From the NCBI GenBank assembly GCA_023014335.1, contig JAECYW010000024.1:186001-250000 (forward strand): DNA of 64,000 bases, written 5' to 3'. Below, in pieces: positions 1-11,984 of the stretch (position 1 is the first letter of the stretch; every line of letters begins with the position of its first letter). Origin of the DNA: Galerina marginata (lineage: Eukaryota; Basidiomycota; Agaricomycetes; Agaricales; Galerinaceae). Under the pieces are notes generated by a model. It was not told where the DNA came from and searched no databases. It was given only the letters and a program-made list of their open reading frames with translations. The translations under genes and the position numbers were made by a program.

Positions 1-530
1 CTTACATAGCGAACAGGTCGTTTCTTGCGCTATCGTCAATGTACCGTTGCACGATTCCGGACTGGCGCCTCAATGTCACCCCAGTCCCGGCAAAAAAAGG
101 CCAAACTGGACCATGAAAGCGCCTAATACTAGCAGGCGATTTCCTTGTTTCCTAACAGAGGGCGTAAGGTGCCAGTGGAGTGGTTACGGACAGTTGGCGA
201 AGTAGAAATCAGGAATCCAGCAAGCCAAGGAGTCCTAGCGCACTGCCTGTGCTATCAGCATCACTGCTGCGCCGTCACGAGCATGATTATACTCGATCTG
301 CATGATCGCGACCCAGGTTCTGGCTTTAGTTCGGCCTAAGTTGCAGTTATCTGCATGAATAGCGATTTCACAGTTAACATACCGCCGTGTTCAAGCTCAA
401 TGCCGGAAGGACATCCAGCAAGCTACCTCCTCTCCTCGCAGTCACCAGCAGCGTCCAGCGTCGGTCCCGACCTAAGTTTGAATAAAGCCAATCAACCAGA
501 CTTCAGATCAGGAGGTAGATTTCTTCGTAG
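1..530. other. no gene recognised
   Basis: No reading frame here resembles a family I know. It may hold 5' exons or the promoter of the MYND gene that follows, but I could not chain any exon into that gene. Confidence 0.4.
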
Positions 531-1748
531 ATGTTCTTCTTCCAGATTGAATCCAAGATGTATCAGCGTTTGAACACTTTCTGCAGGCCGAGTAGTCGAT
601 GTATTCAGCGTTGTGGTCCAACGTTAGCATCTCGGAATCAGATCAAATTTGAAATGGCACGTGGGATCAGAAGGCTTCATGGAATTCAGTTTCAAACGAC
701 TACAATCAAAGGAGTTTCATCCGAATGCCACACCTTTCTCACCATACCAATGCAACCTCGTCTGCCGCCTCAAGGTCAACCTACCTATCCTGAAGAATCT
801 TCCAAAAAGTTCTCGGAAAACCTCAAGGTATCGAGAAGAGGGAAGCTGTGGAGTCCCGCATGTAGCCACTGCGGAAAGCCTCCCTCGGATGATGAACGTT
901 TCTCGAAGTGCGCCAGGGTAAGAGCGTGCCTTTTGATCGCCGAGTAGCTCTGATAATGATGCATTGGACGCAAATAGTGTAAAGCCATGGTCTACTGTTC
1001 TCGACAGGTATGTCATTCTGTATCTTAAAACCTCAGATACTTACTCAGACTTACTCTACCTATTACGACAATGAATCGTGATACCCTCACATCAGTGTCA
1101 AAAGAAAGACTGGTATAACTCAAAGCCGCCTTTCCGGTAATTTTCTGCATCTTCTAACGTTAAATAATTTCTAGGCCGGACCATAAATCTTCTTGCACTC
1201 AGGCAGAGAAGCAGCGCGATTTCGTCATCAAATGCATGCTCAGAATCAGTGACTCCAAAGAATTCAAAGACTCTTTAGGCCTCGCTCTCGCCGAGGAATT
1301 CTACGAAACACTCATAGCCGAACACAACACCAAGAAGATGTGGGTCGCAGCGGCGCATGTTTGCCTCCTCCCGCGCGACGACAAGGATTTCGACGAGTTG
1401 GAATCCCCGGATATCCCTATGGAGTCGCTACTACCGAAGCCGATGTCCAGCCGTTTCATGATTTCCAAAGTTGAAGATGGGTCCAACAAGGAGGATTACC
1501 CACTCGACGAACGCGCGCACGCTATATGGCAGCACACCCGGGATGCATTGGATAAAGCTGACCGCTTCGATAGTCATTCCATGCTCGTCTGCTTCGTATA
1601 TCACGGGAATATTTTCTATGTTGTCTCCAAAGCTGTGCATCCATATGATCTCCGTGATGTTGGTATCAGTCGCGCCTGGGGAGAGGTTGGCAATTGGAGG
1701 GAGAAGGGGATGCAGAATCCTGGCTTACAGTGTGTTTTTCTCGGATAA
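531..1748 (+). CDS. MYND zinc-finger protein (four exons, start uncertain)
   Basis: Exons 531-917, 978-1007, 1096-1136 and 1175-1748 join in phase to about 343 residues. The splice joins assemble a complete MYND finger that no single frame shows: CSHC near residues 111-114, KCAR-CK across intron 1, YCSRQ-C across intron 2, and a final DHKSSC. That reproduces the C-x2-C, C-x2-C, C-x3-C and H-x3-C zinc ligands of the family. MYND fingers bind two zinc ions and usually mediate protein-protein contacts. The C-terminal part of about 190 residues matches nothing I recognise, though many agaric proteins have this layout of a MYND finger plus an uncharacterised tail. The first methionine is unsure: in-frame ATGs occur at 531, 558, 654 and 750, and part of the segment before the finger could be intronic. 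The ORF ends at a TAA at 1746-1748. Confidence 0.72.
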
Positions 1749-2115
1749 CTGTGAAAGGAAAACGCAACTGACTTGAATTTGGACGTAGACGCATAAATGA
1801 CGTGATTACCCTTGAAGACTCTACTTCTAAAAAGTTCAGGTGCCTTATGGGTGATGAAGATAAGAGGTTTATAAGAGTGTGGTCGGCAACCTCTGCGGCT
1901 CTCGATCTCTCAATGAAGTCTTGACTTCGACTTAGAATCTAGTTTGTATTATTACTGTTCGCTCTCTTTCCGACTCCAAGAGGCGTTTAGTTCTACAATG
2001 TCCTAATGTAAGGTAGAAAGTTTACTGTGCAAGCGAACTGTCCCAATGTAAGCATCAATGCAACTTAGAGCGATGCTCAGCCAGTAATCGCGTCGGCTGA
2101 ACTATACGCGAAAAA

Positions 2116-3964
2116 TCATGGATTGTGAAATTCAATCCCGTTCGAGCTGATGTTCTCCAACCCTCTTATATAAGAGGAGATCATGGTGTTGGAGACGTCG
2201 TGAACGGCCGCCTCGCGAAGGTTCAGGACTAGTCGAGAGCCCTAATAAAAAGTTATTACAGGTGTACCAGCTTTATGGACCACCGTACCGCAACAACGAG
2301 AGTTATGGCCATCCAGCTAAAATATCGTCAATGAGTATGAGCATGGTTCAAAATGAATATACATACGGCTCGTATAGGAGGGTGAAAGGCCCAGAGACAA
2401 ATGCACCAGTAATGGCGCCGCCGATTAGCGTTACTAAACCAAAGACGAGGTTCAAAAGAGTGACAGAGTAGCACACCTGGACGTACCGACGACGCTAGGT
2501 TAAAAGTTTAAATAAAGTTGACGTTGGCATGAAGAGTATCTTCAAAACTTACGCAAGAAAATACACAGTGCCGTCTTTGACAAATGCCACAGCAAGCGGA
2601 GAAATGCTATACCTTCCTCCAGTTCGACGTGCTTCCCGGGCGGAATGGATGAACTGCGCTAGGGTCATAATAAAGCAGATTACTGTGCCGTATCGGACAT
2701 TCTGTATTGACCCTTCAGATGGTTGAACCCTCACCTGCCACAATTATAGACACGATCCTGTAAGATAAATCGTAAACCAGGGGCGCGAGCAATGAATGAT
2801 ACTTTACTGACCACATAGTCGTTATGGCAGAGAAATCTGGGGTGGCGGTGAGGCATCCCAGCATGTGTACACCCGTAGGGGGTATAAAAGCCGCGCTCAC
2901 GGTAGATATGCCAATCTTGACGCCAACATAAATCTGGACCTAGGTGACCTTGCGAAATGAAAAAAACAGTCACATTGGAACCAGGGTTCAAAAACTCACT
3001 GCGACCTCCGCTATACCAGAAGGGTCGTGAAAATTTCTAAGTCCAATTAATGCGACATACCCGAAAATAGAAGGCAAAGAAAGCATAGTACTGTTGCACA
3101 GATATTTGGAATATTAACGTCAATATAAAACTGAGAGTTACCGTTACTCACCATGAGGGTCACGACCATAGAGGGCGTATAAACGAAGGCCAAGAATGCC
3201 ATTTACGATGTTCAACAGGAAAGGATTCGACCCACTGAAATAAGGCGGTGAATTGTAGGCCAAAATATGAAACCAATACACTTACATCGACACAATGAAC
3301 ACGAAAAAAAGGCGACACCTGACACATTAACGGAAGGTATTCAGCTTACGGGTCGGTAAATAAAGTATTTAACGTAAAACCTCTACGAGTGCGTTGGAGT
3401 CAGATTCAGGACAGGCTGCGAGTCGATTACTCACGTTGGTTGATGTTTGGACAGTCGAATAAACTGCAGGAACAGAATCAATGAAAATTGTACGAAGTAG
3501 GAGTCGGTAGAAGGCACTCACCGATTGTGCTTAACCTATTGTCAGGCCTTGTCACGACTCGTTCTGGCAAGGTAGGGAGTATAGAGTACTCACATAATCA
3601 GAATCAGTCCCCAGTACCGTAATGCGAGGTACAATATCGTAGGGAGGGACCATTTCCGCCTGTAACGCCGACAATCAGTCACTGAAACATTGCTTGACTC
3701 AAGCTAATGATACCTCCAGATATAAGTTGCCTTGTCGAAAAGTAAGGCAACGAACTATAGAGCAAAATGACACCCACCTCGCGAGGAAGTGTCAAGATCG
3801 TGTCGTAAATCAACACTGTTAGCCCAGAGACTGAACACAATGATGGCCCATGTCAACTACCTTCTTGACTAGAAAGCTGACCGCTTACCCCATACGTAGG
3901 ATGTTATTTGAGTCTGTGAAATTCCTTTGAGAAGGAGGTCGGTAGGAGGGGGAGCAGCAGTCAT
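2116..3964 (-). CDS. DUF6533 multi-pass membrane protein, paralogue A
   Basis: On the minus strand four N-terminal exons chain in phase: 3964-3889, 3830-3778, 3730-3714 (17 nt) and 3659-3594. Together they spell the DUF6533 signature: a helix ending LIYDTILTLPREV, then IW, then WSLPTILYLALRYWGL. Further down, exons encode an APLVYD helix, a KDGTVYFLA segment near 2549-2600 and a final GSRLVLNLREA motif before a TGA at 2116-2118. These are the usual landmarks of this basidiomycete seven-helix family, which has no known biochemical function. Middle exon borders are not resolved. Exon 1 is 76 nt, exactly as in paralogues B and C, but exon 2 fuses what those two genes carry as separate 33- and 20-nt exons. 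I see no stop inside the exons I could chain. Confidence 0.75.
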
Positions 3965-6900
3965 TATAAGTAGTTGTAAGAGAAGGTTAAGAGACGTATT
4001 GGCCGTGCGTGTATGAGGCCAGTGAAGAGTGCTGATGGGCGTTTCCGCGAATGTCTGCGGGGTATTAATACGATCGTCAGGCGGCTCCAGAAAGGATCAA
4101 ATGAATGACTCCTCGATCGTAGCTCGTGGCGCGTGGCGTACAACACCGAGAAACACTAGGGTCCATTGGCATTCAGTTTGCCCATCCAGGGTCTTTTTAA
4201 TTACAGTGCTTGGGAGAGAGAACCACGCCAACAGGGAATATATTTTGTTCTGACGTTGCGTGGAATAAACTCGCATCTCTTTTGGCGGTCACCAAAATTT
4301 CAGAGAGAGCGCTCATAGAGTTTTTTCCGGCAATTTGTTGGTCGTGACCAATAGGCCAGGAAGCGAACCTTAGCTATTGATTACCAAGGGAGTAAGTAAG
4401 TTGTTAAGTTGTTAAGTTGGAAATAACAAATACAACCCTGTAGGCGCCAGGCTAAGCGTGAAATGGAGAATACAGAGTAAAGTGACAGCTGACCGTCAAC
4501 TACCAGGGAGGAAAAGTAAATAAGGATATGGCTGTCGACGCCTCGACGACCATCGCAACCAAAGCCTTCCAGGAACAAGAACTAAACGAAGCCTGGCCAA
4601 CGCTATGCTCGACGACGGCAGTACAAAAGCTTTGGGTCAAGGTACGTGCAAGATGGATTCACGAAACGAGCGACATTGCCCTGTGCCTGTTACTTCTAGG
4701 GACGGGATCGTCACCAGCGGGGAAAGGATAGCCTGAAAACCGGCTTTATCCAGACTAGGCACCGAGAAGCAGAATCGTGTTGGCCGGAAACACGGAGGCA
4801 GAAAGGGCTCAATCGTATAATAGACTCCTTCACAAGAATTCGGAACGGTTATCTAATTGGCGAACCAGCCGTAGGCAGCTAGTAGGGCCTAGCAATGATT
4901 ACATCGGGCAGAGGCGCGGTTTGGCAAAGCACGTTATGGAAAGTAACCCTGGATCATAATCACCGACCAAGAACACCTACGCGCCTGTAGAATAAAGGGC
5001 CAATAAGAGCGACGAAAAGTCAAGATAAAAACGACCAACTCTTCGAAAATTGCAGGCCAATCCGTCATAGTGGCGAGCATGACAACATGCACAAACCAGC
5101 ACCGGCGTTATGTTTAGATCTATTCTTGTCGCCACTGTAAAAAAGTCAACCTCGGAGTCGTTTGGGAGAAGACGGGTTCCTTGGTGGCAGCGGTAGAGGT
5201 CGTGTGTGATATGCAGGCCTCCCCAGATCGCCGCTCAAACATCTGGTTGGCTTCCTTCTTTGCCTTCGGATTGCAGCCGAATTCTCCCGTCCACACCTAG
5301 CAGCCTCGCCGCGGAGCCACATAGAAATACGCTCTCGCACGACAAAAGTTAGCCGCACTGTGTACAGCCCCGGCGCTCGGCGCTACGTCGATCGCTTCGT
5401 TCAGCGGCGTTAGATTTGCTTCCGTGTTTCAGGGCCTGATATCATAGGCGCGACCGTCAATCAGCAAGGCACAGCCCAGAGCGGGACGGTCATGAAGCGA
5501 TGGATGACAATAATCATGTGTTGGAGGTTGTCGAAAATGATTACAGGCTGAGGTGGTGGTATGGGAGTGATGATGATGCGCGTGCGTGTTGGTGCTGAGC
5601 AGGGCCAAGGTTGGTCCGGAGTTGGGGTCCAGGGGTGCTTAGAAAGAGGACCAGGGTCCGGTAAAGTGATTCCAGGATAACGACGACAAAGAAGACCGGT
5701 AGCTTCAAGGCAAGGTGGCTCTTGCCGCTCCCGGGAACCTGGTCCAATCCAGTAAATCCTTTCGGGAAGGAGCTCAAGAACGACCTGTTCATTACGTTTG
5801 CTGGTACCGCGAAGCCGGGTAAAACGCGGCATGGACATGCAGTTCGAGTTTATGGAGGTCGAGCACGGGGGTCGGTACCATCGCGCTTGTGAAAATACTT
5901 GAAGGACCACAAAAGCATTGTTGGGGGTGGAAGAAACGAGGTGGAAGTTCGTTAGTACTTAGTTTTTGCAGGCCAAATGACGTCGATGAAACAAATTCGT
6001 AGAAGACGGAAGCAAGATCCTTTTATGTCCTTTGACGTCCCAAACCAATCCGGGAGTAGAGAGCACGAGGCTCATTAAGAGCGCAATGGAGAAGGCTTTC
6101 GAGTCTACGAAAAGAGCGGCGAAACTCCTGGAGGTGTCAAGGTGGGTTAGAACTTCTGAGTAAAAAGGAAGATGAAAAGGAAACGAGATGGAGGACGAAG
6201 TGGATAACGCGGTGGTGTAGGTGCCGGCATTAATGATGGCTTAGAAAAATGTGACGAGGAAGGTTACCTTGCGACCGTGGCAGTCCAAAGAACCACCCAG
6301 TATCCTACACCAATGACGCACCAAGTAGACCAAATCGGAATGATCCAAGGATCTGAGCTAACTGCCTTGGCCCTTTATCAAGACTTCTCCTAGTCTGGTG
6401 TACCGAGCTGCACATAGTCCACACTATTCAGGCGGGGTGCGGAGCGCGAAAAGCACACCAGGGCAGTGGTTGTTGGTGAACAACTTGAATACAAATGGAA
6501 GCGTCATCCGGATTCCGCAGCCGCTGTGGCCACGCAATATGCATGATCCATAGGTTCGAGAAATCCGAGCAAGATTAAAGGCGAAGAATACTATCGGATT
6601 CCGTCCTCCAAGTGAGGTATCTTTCGAAGGCATCTTTCGTATCAAACAGGTGAGTACAGGAAGTCGTCGTGGGGATTGGTTGGCTGGTAAAGCTAAAGGC
6701 CCTGTCGACGTGTCGACTTGACAAAAAAAATTAGTCACGTGTTATAAACGCGTCGGGAACGCCCCCCTAAATTTTAAAATAAACCGTCGGCCAATCTGCA
6801 GTCAGCCAAGAATCCACCGAACAAACCTAGAAAAGAGGTAAGGCTGTAGCATTATTTTACTTGTTTCTGAAATGTACGAATGCTGTATTCCGAACATTTC

Positions 6901-7876
6901 CATTACTTCTTTTGACACCGTTTGAAATTCGGTCATTCATAGACTCGGATGCGACTGCTTCGCCATATCCCTCTAGCCCAAATTACGTTGAACAAATTTA
7001 AACATGAACTCAGGCAGATTTTAATCGGTTGAAGTGTGAGGCGTAAATCGAAAGGACATTCTTACTTAAAATGTACTTAGTCTGTTTTTTAACCTCGATA
7101 TTGTGCGTGAATGCGATAGCATTGTTCTATGGCTATTCTTTGATGCCAACGACGAGAGAGGATTCACGTAAGCCGAACAAGTAACCTAAGGAGAGATTTC
7201 CACCCTTTACCAAATGCGCTTCACAACATCCGTATTGGAACTACTAATAGCTCTCCCTTAGCTTTAATTGGAGAAATTTGACACGATAGGCAAACTCGGA
7301 CGACGCCAAGCAAGAGTTAGTGGAAAGCAGATTTTAGTGCCGCCAACTTGAACGTAGTGAAGTTTCCAAAGTCAGAAAGTGTCGCCTCGAAAGTGCTTCT
7401 TTCCCTATGTTCAGAGTGAAATCACTTCTGGACTGCTTGCGTCGAACTAGTATATAGCGGCTGCGACCCCGATTAATTGAGGTCTCTATCAGTTAAGTGG
7501 TTGTATTGACTAAGCAAAAGGCTTGACCAATGCTCGGGACCGTTCAAAATGCTCGTTTCACTAGGTCGAGTACTCGTAGTTGGAAATGTGCTACATTTGA
7601 AAGTGGAATGGTTCTACCAGTCGAGGTTCTATTCGCCTTCACTATGGCCTTGACGAAAGGAGTTCCACAAAGGCAAGGCACTGGATGTATAAATTGCACC
7701 GGTTCGCGTCGTGGAACCTCAGTGAATCTTCCTTCACTTATCTCATCGAGCAAAACCTCAGACCAACTTGACCTGCGAGAAACGCTAATACGCTCCAAAA
7801 AACAAGAACTTACTCGTATATTCAAACTATTCCCCTCGATACAGTACGTGTTCATCCGATCATTCCATAGTATGTT
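3965..7876. other. intergenic, decayed sequence
   Basis: I found no supportable gene in nearly 4 kb. A possible lone exon begins at 4528 (MAVDASTTIATKAFQ) and ends at a donor-like GGTACG near 4640, but no partner exon was found. On the minus strand near 5700 a short frame reads VPGSGKSHLALKL, which resembles a P-loop but lacks the leading Gly/Ala and has no helicase or kinase context. Both may be remnants of older genes. Confidence 0.3.
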
Positions 7877-7883
7877 TATAAAC
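7877..7883 (+). promoter_or_regulatory. TATA-like box of the 7911 secreted-protein gene
   Basis: TATAAAC lies 34 nt upstream of the ATG at 7911, followed by a short C/A-rich leader. Confidence 0.4.
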
Positions 7884-7910
7884 ACTGAACCCTTCAACCT
7901 ACCAGAAAAC

Positions 7911-8150
7911 ATGAAGTCCTTCGTAACCCTCGCAGTCTTCTTTGCCACTTTGTATGGAGGCATTCTGGCCTTGCCCATGGACAACAGTGCAAACGGAGCC
8001 AATGTCGTTGCGAATTCCCTTGGAAACGGCGTAAACGGCGGTGCGATCTCCATGAACCCACGCGCAGAAGAGTCAGAGGGCGCAATTTGCAGGAAAAAGA
8101 CCGCTGAATGCATCTATAGACTTACCTACGGAAAGCAAACCTTCTTGTAA
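7911..8150 (+). CDS. small secreted protein, MKSF family (short paralogue)
   Basis: A 79-residue frame starts with a signal peptide: MKSF, a hydrophobic core to about residue 18, then ALP. It is followed by an Asn/Gly/Ala-rich stretch. The frame is open upstream to 7530, but the signal peptide and a TATA-like box support starting at 7911. It is clearly related to the minus-strand gene at 15012-15410: both begin MKSF, both have ALP after the hydrophobic core, and both carry SANG followed by NGGAI with a similar next four residues. Here the dibasic Lys-Arg of the relative is replaced by Pro-Arg, and the C-terminal 30 residues are unrelated and basic, so this copy may be truncated or frameshifted. 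I know of no function. Confidence 0.55.
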   Translation: MKSFVTLAVFFATLYGGILALPMDNSANGANVVANSLGNGVNGGAISMNPRAEESEGAICRKKTAECIYRLTYGKQTFL

Positions 8151-8284
8151 TTAGAGGTAGTGGTGGTAGGGACCATGGTAAATGCGCGGCATGGCTTATT
8201 GATTGAAAATCGCTTTTCTGCGGGTAAAAAAACAAAATTCAATGACTGTCGGTATCTACTATCGAATGTCCAAAATTCAGTCCA

Positions 8285-10134
8285 TCAATCAGGGCAGGGT
8301 ACTTGTCGAAAAATAAATGGGTGGAGGATTATACAAGCATGGTAACCTCGCGAACGTGATTCCCTATTTGCGCTGTGACTTTCAATGTGGTCCCCAACAC
8401 CAGTCCCGGCCATTATTTCTGGATTGGAGTTATTATGGAAATTTTCCCTCTGAACTGCATGGCTCTCAGTCGTTGTGACGCCAGCGGTGCTGCCTCCTGA
8501 CCTAAACCGGATAGTCTCTCCAATGCGAAAACGGGTCCCATGGTCATTCGTCTCCGCTTCACGAATGTTGAGAATTAATCTACTTCCGAGCGTGCAGGAC
8601 ATGGCAACGGAAAATGAAACGGGAGCTTGTAGGAAAACACCCTAAAATTTCCGTTAGTAATTGTGTCTGAGCAGAGAATTATAACCTACAGTTCCTTTGA
8701 TCCAAACGACCAAGCAAATTAAGTAGGTGACACCGACACTGTCAAAAATTTCAATGAGTACAACGCGGATTGGGTAGAACTTTGAAACGCACCCAATAAA
8801 ATACATTATTGAATCCCTGATGAGGATGTCAATAAGACGACGCCCGCGTTGGAATATCGAGCCATGCGCATTAGACGAATTACGAATGCCTTTGGCGACT
8901 GCAAGAGTGCACAATAGACTTTCAAATAAGATCAAAGGAATCCAGAATGTGTAGTAAAAGGAAGGAGTGCTGGTACTGATGCAGAAGGTCCCCACCGGAG
9001 TTTGGATTGGGGAAAGTGCTTCAATTTCAAGATGTGAGAAATTAGAATGTTGGAGATGGCAGAGAGAATTTCGTACTAATGAACGTGATGGATGCTGCGG
9101 CCTCCAGAATCCATCCAGAGGTAGTTAAGCAAGCCAGATAAAGAATCAGCGTCATGGCCAGGAGTTTTTTGTTCATCGAGTAAAGGGCATATAATCGTAA
9201 TTGAAGAATTCCTGTTGAGTTCGTCAGCCTTTTATAAACGCCGGTTCCTGTTGAGTTGTAATCCACCTTCCGCAAGTACGCAGGCAAACAACCCTACGAA
9301 CCCTTCATATTGAATGAGAAAACGACCTAAATCAGTACAATGACTATCGGCGCAATTGTCGAAAATTCATAGTCCTACATACACCTGTGGGACAAGAAAT
9401 GCGAGTTTCAACCTAGAGTTTAGATGATTGCTCTGTGAAACGTTAAGAGTGGGACGCACATCTGAAACTCTCTATATGAGAAGTAAAGCTTTGACTGGAA
9501 ATTAGTACATACCCTGTCTGTCCAGTTAAAATGACCTGGGTGAATATTTTAGGTTCTGAATGCCAGTCGCTCAAAGTGCCAGTACATACGGTAAGTGATA
9601 ATCCTAAAGACCATTATTAAATCGAAGTTGCAAGCGGGCAAGGCATAATAAGTACATGGATACCGTCAGGGCAAAGTAGCGATTCTATAAGAAAGGGGTG
9701 AACAAGATGAGGCGTAGAAAAGGTTGTCCACTAACGATTAAAAATAGGACCTTTGCTAAAGACCACCTGCTAGGCTATCCAAAGGTGAGGAATACACCAT
9801 TAAAGAAGAAGCGCCCGTATGCGTACCCAGATAGAGGTTACCTATGCACACAATTATGAGTGTATAATGCAGGGAGAACACAAGCATGACTCACTTCGCG
9901 GTCAAAGGTTACAACTGGTAGAGTGCGGGTAAAAATGAAATTCAATGCTTCTCGGTATCTAGGACCTCACTGTGGTCATAGATGATTATCGCAGCAGCAG
10001 CCACTAAAGTTCTTTTTAATTTTTATGGTGTTCATGGCAAGTGAGAATAGGGCCATACCTCTTGTGCACAGCACGATTTGAATGCCATAGAATTCTGATA
10101 TTAAAGCTGGTGGAAATAAGGCAGGAGTAGACAT
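8285..10134 (-). CDS. DUF6533 multi-pass membrane protein, paralogue B
   Basis: Six N-terminal exons chain in phase on the minus strand: 10134-10059, 10003-9971, 9914-9895, 9841-9827 (15 nt), 9774-9736 and from 9684. They give a helix, then IIIYDHIVTFDREV, then IWPSRWSLAKVLFLI and NRYF, the DUF6533 core. Later exons supply ILQLRLYALYSMNKKLL (near 9150-9220), a FWIPLILFESLLCTLAV helix, a GRRLIDILIRDSIMYFIG segment (near 8820-8860) and MSCTLGSRLILNIREAE (8602-8550). The tail of about 90 residues is hydrophilic and ends at a TGA at 8285-8287. The junction after NRYFALT is not resolved. The order of helices matches paralogue C closely; the likely topology is seven helices with a cytoplasmic tail. 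Function unknown. Confidence 0.75.
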
Positions 10135-10856
10135 GGCGGAGGAACATGCAATTTGGGCAGTTCTTCGAGCTTTATCCTATTTTCTTCTCATGCCGGGCAC
10201 TAAAATGTCTCGAGGAATAGGTAGACTAACCTTGTTAGGGAAGTAACTCAGGTATTCCAAAGGAAGGCTTCGCTGCCCAAGTACGACGTCAACCTAATAA
10301 TTATATATAGTTGTGTCACAATGTTAGGCGAGATTTCTGATACCTCTGCTGATTTCTCGTGGTATGCAGAAGACTATTTTTTTGCCTGTAACTTATAAGG
10401 GTGGCCTTTTTTATTTGAACGAGCCTGATGAAAGAGGAGTGGTGGATGACCCTCAGAAAGAAGGGAGAAAGGGCCGCATTCGAAGTCATTTTTGGGTACG
10501 ACTTCTACGGCGTATTCTTCGAATTCGATTGGTAGTTCCATCAGAATGTTATAATCCTGGCACTTGAGGTCACGGTCGCACGAGTTATCGTAAGCCTTCT
10601 ACAGAATTGATATTAAGGCTTGACGTTGCCAATTCTGCCGGCAAATGGAGGAGTGAGGCGCCATGTAACTGACGTTTGCACGTGGATCGCACATTCGCCC
10701 ATCTTCCGCTCGCGGATCAAGTGCCAAATTAATTAATTGGGCCCTCGAGATAAACGGCGTGGTGGACGGATCTGTCAGTGTACCCAGAAATAGTAGACCC
10801 TGTACGGTCATGACAAGCGAGCTTTACCTAACATGCCAGTGGTTGCTGTGATATTA
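10135..10856. other. intergenic, nothing recognised
   Basis: No coding or RNA signal seen. The MITE that follows begins immediately after a TA at 10855-10856. Confidence 0.4.
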
Positions 10857-11021
10857 CAGTCGAACGCATACCCCCCGTGGACCCCCTAGCTATGTGTTAA
10901 GAGAGGTTATGCGTTATGAGGGGTCAATTTTGGTGTAAAACTTGGGTCTGGTGGCCGCCCAAACCTATGGGTTATTGCCTGTATGCGTTATGAAGGGTAT
11001 GCGTTATGAGGGGTTCGACTG
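10857..11021. mobile_element. 165-bp MITE with TA duplication (pogo/Fot1-like ends)
   Basis: The left end reads CAGTCGAAC and the right end GTTCGACTG, a perfect 9-bp terminal inverted repeat. Each end is bordered by TA (10855-10856 and 11022-11023), as expected for Tc1/mariner-type insertion. Three direct copies of TATGCGTTATG followed by A/G-GGGT occur inside, at about 10907, 10982 and 10998; the last abuts the right end. There is no coding capacity, so it is non-autonomous. Assignment to the pogo/Fot1 branch rests on the CAGT start and the TA target, and is tentative. Confidence 0.65.
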
Positions 11022-11023
11022 TA

Positions 11024-11984
11024 CCAGACAATATTAATTTAGCGAGTCGGGTAACAGCCGCCCAGGTCGGCGAAGAGAGGGGAGAGAAGAAAACGAACTC
11101 AAAGAATGTAAGTCCACTATGTACCCATCCAAGATGGACATACAACTAGTAGTTATTCACCGCCTATAAATTTAGGAACGGGTTCTACTGATTGAATCAC
11201 CACGTCTGTCTCTAGGTTTCTTAGTGGATCGGACAGAAATTATCTACCCTGTTTCCCAGGTCATGGAAACGGCCTTGAAACGGCAGGCCAGAATGTCCTC
11301 ACTTCCTCAGTCCTATGTCCAAGATTGCTGCGTCCGCAAAAGGACTCGCTTCCTAGCGCACTTCCCACTCAATGGAAATTCATTCACTCTATATCGCTCT
11401 CACAATTTCGGCGGGTTGCCTGCCCAACCGGAAGCGGACATTCAATGCCGATTGATGGCTGACAAATAAAGCCGCTTTGAAAAAGATCAGCGCGACCACG
11501 TTCACCGACAATTGTACAACCCACCAACGTCGTCGACCACCAGAGTTGAAGTACCTACTCGTCTACGCCGCCCTCCTGTCCACATTAGCATGTCGTACAT
11601 GCTCCAGGAACCTACCCCCTGACATCTGGCAGCAGAACGTTCGATTGACGACCCTCACAATATACTGTAATATACCTTGTATGTCCATTCCCTCGTCGTT
11701 CGGTTTGAACTACGCCGATTTAACGCGTTCTACTTCTTCAGAGCTTGATACCTACCTACGACGACTGTTCTGCGCAGTTCACGCGTCGTATGACGCGTTC
11801 TTGCTCTGTAGTTGGCATATGTGCCATTCATCAGCGACTAGATCACCTGTCCAGGCACCGACTTGAGTTCCTGCATCCAGAAGCTCCAAAGACGACTACT
11901 CCAAGACCCGTAAAGCTCTTCACAAGGAATCTCTGCCTAATGACCTCGACGGGGGAGGCCAAACGCTCCCAAGCGGGAATAGGA
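11024..11984. other. degenerate coding-like sequence
   Basis: A plus-strand frame at 11477-11866 contains NLPPDIWQQ, faintly reminiscent of an F-box start. It is followed by a Ser/Thr-rich stretch and a stop, with no repeats or partner exons. I take it as a decayed remnant at most. Confidence 0.25.

Noticed and set aside
5541..5792. P-loop-like VPGSGKSHLALKL on the minus strand
   Set aside because: It lacks the Gly/Ala expected at the first P-loop position, has no Walker B or other helicase/kinase motifs nearby, and the surrounding frames are full of stops.
11477..11866. F-box protein suggested by NLPPDIWQQ
   Set aside because: Only one short motif, no leucine-rich or WD repeats after it, and the frame ends quickly; not enough to call a gene.
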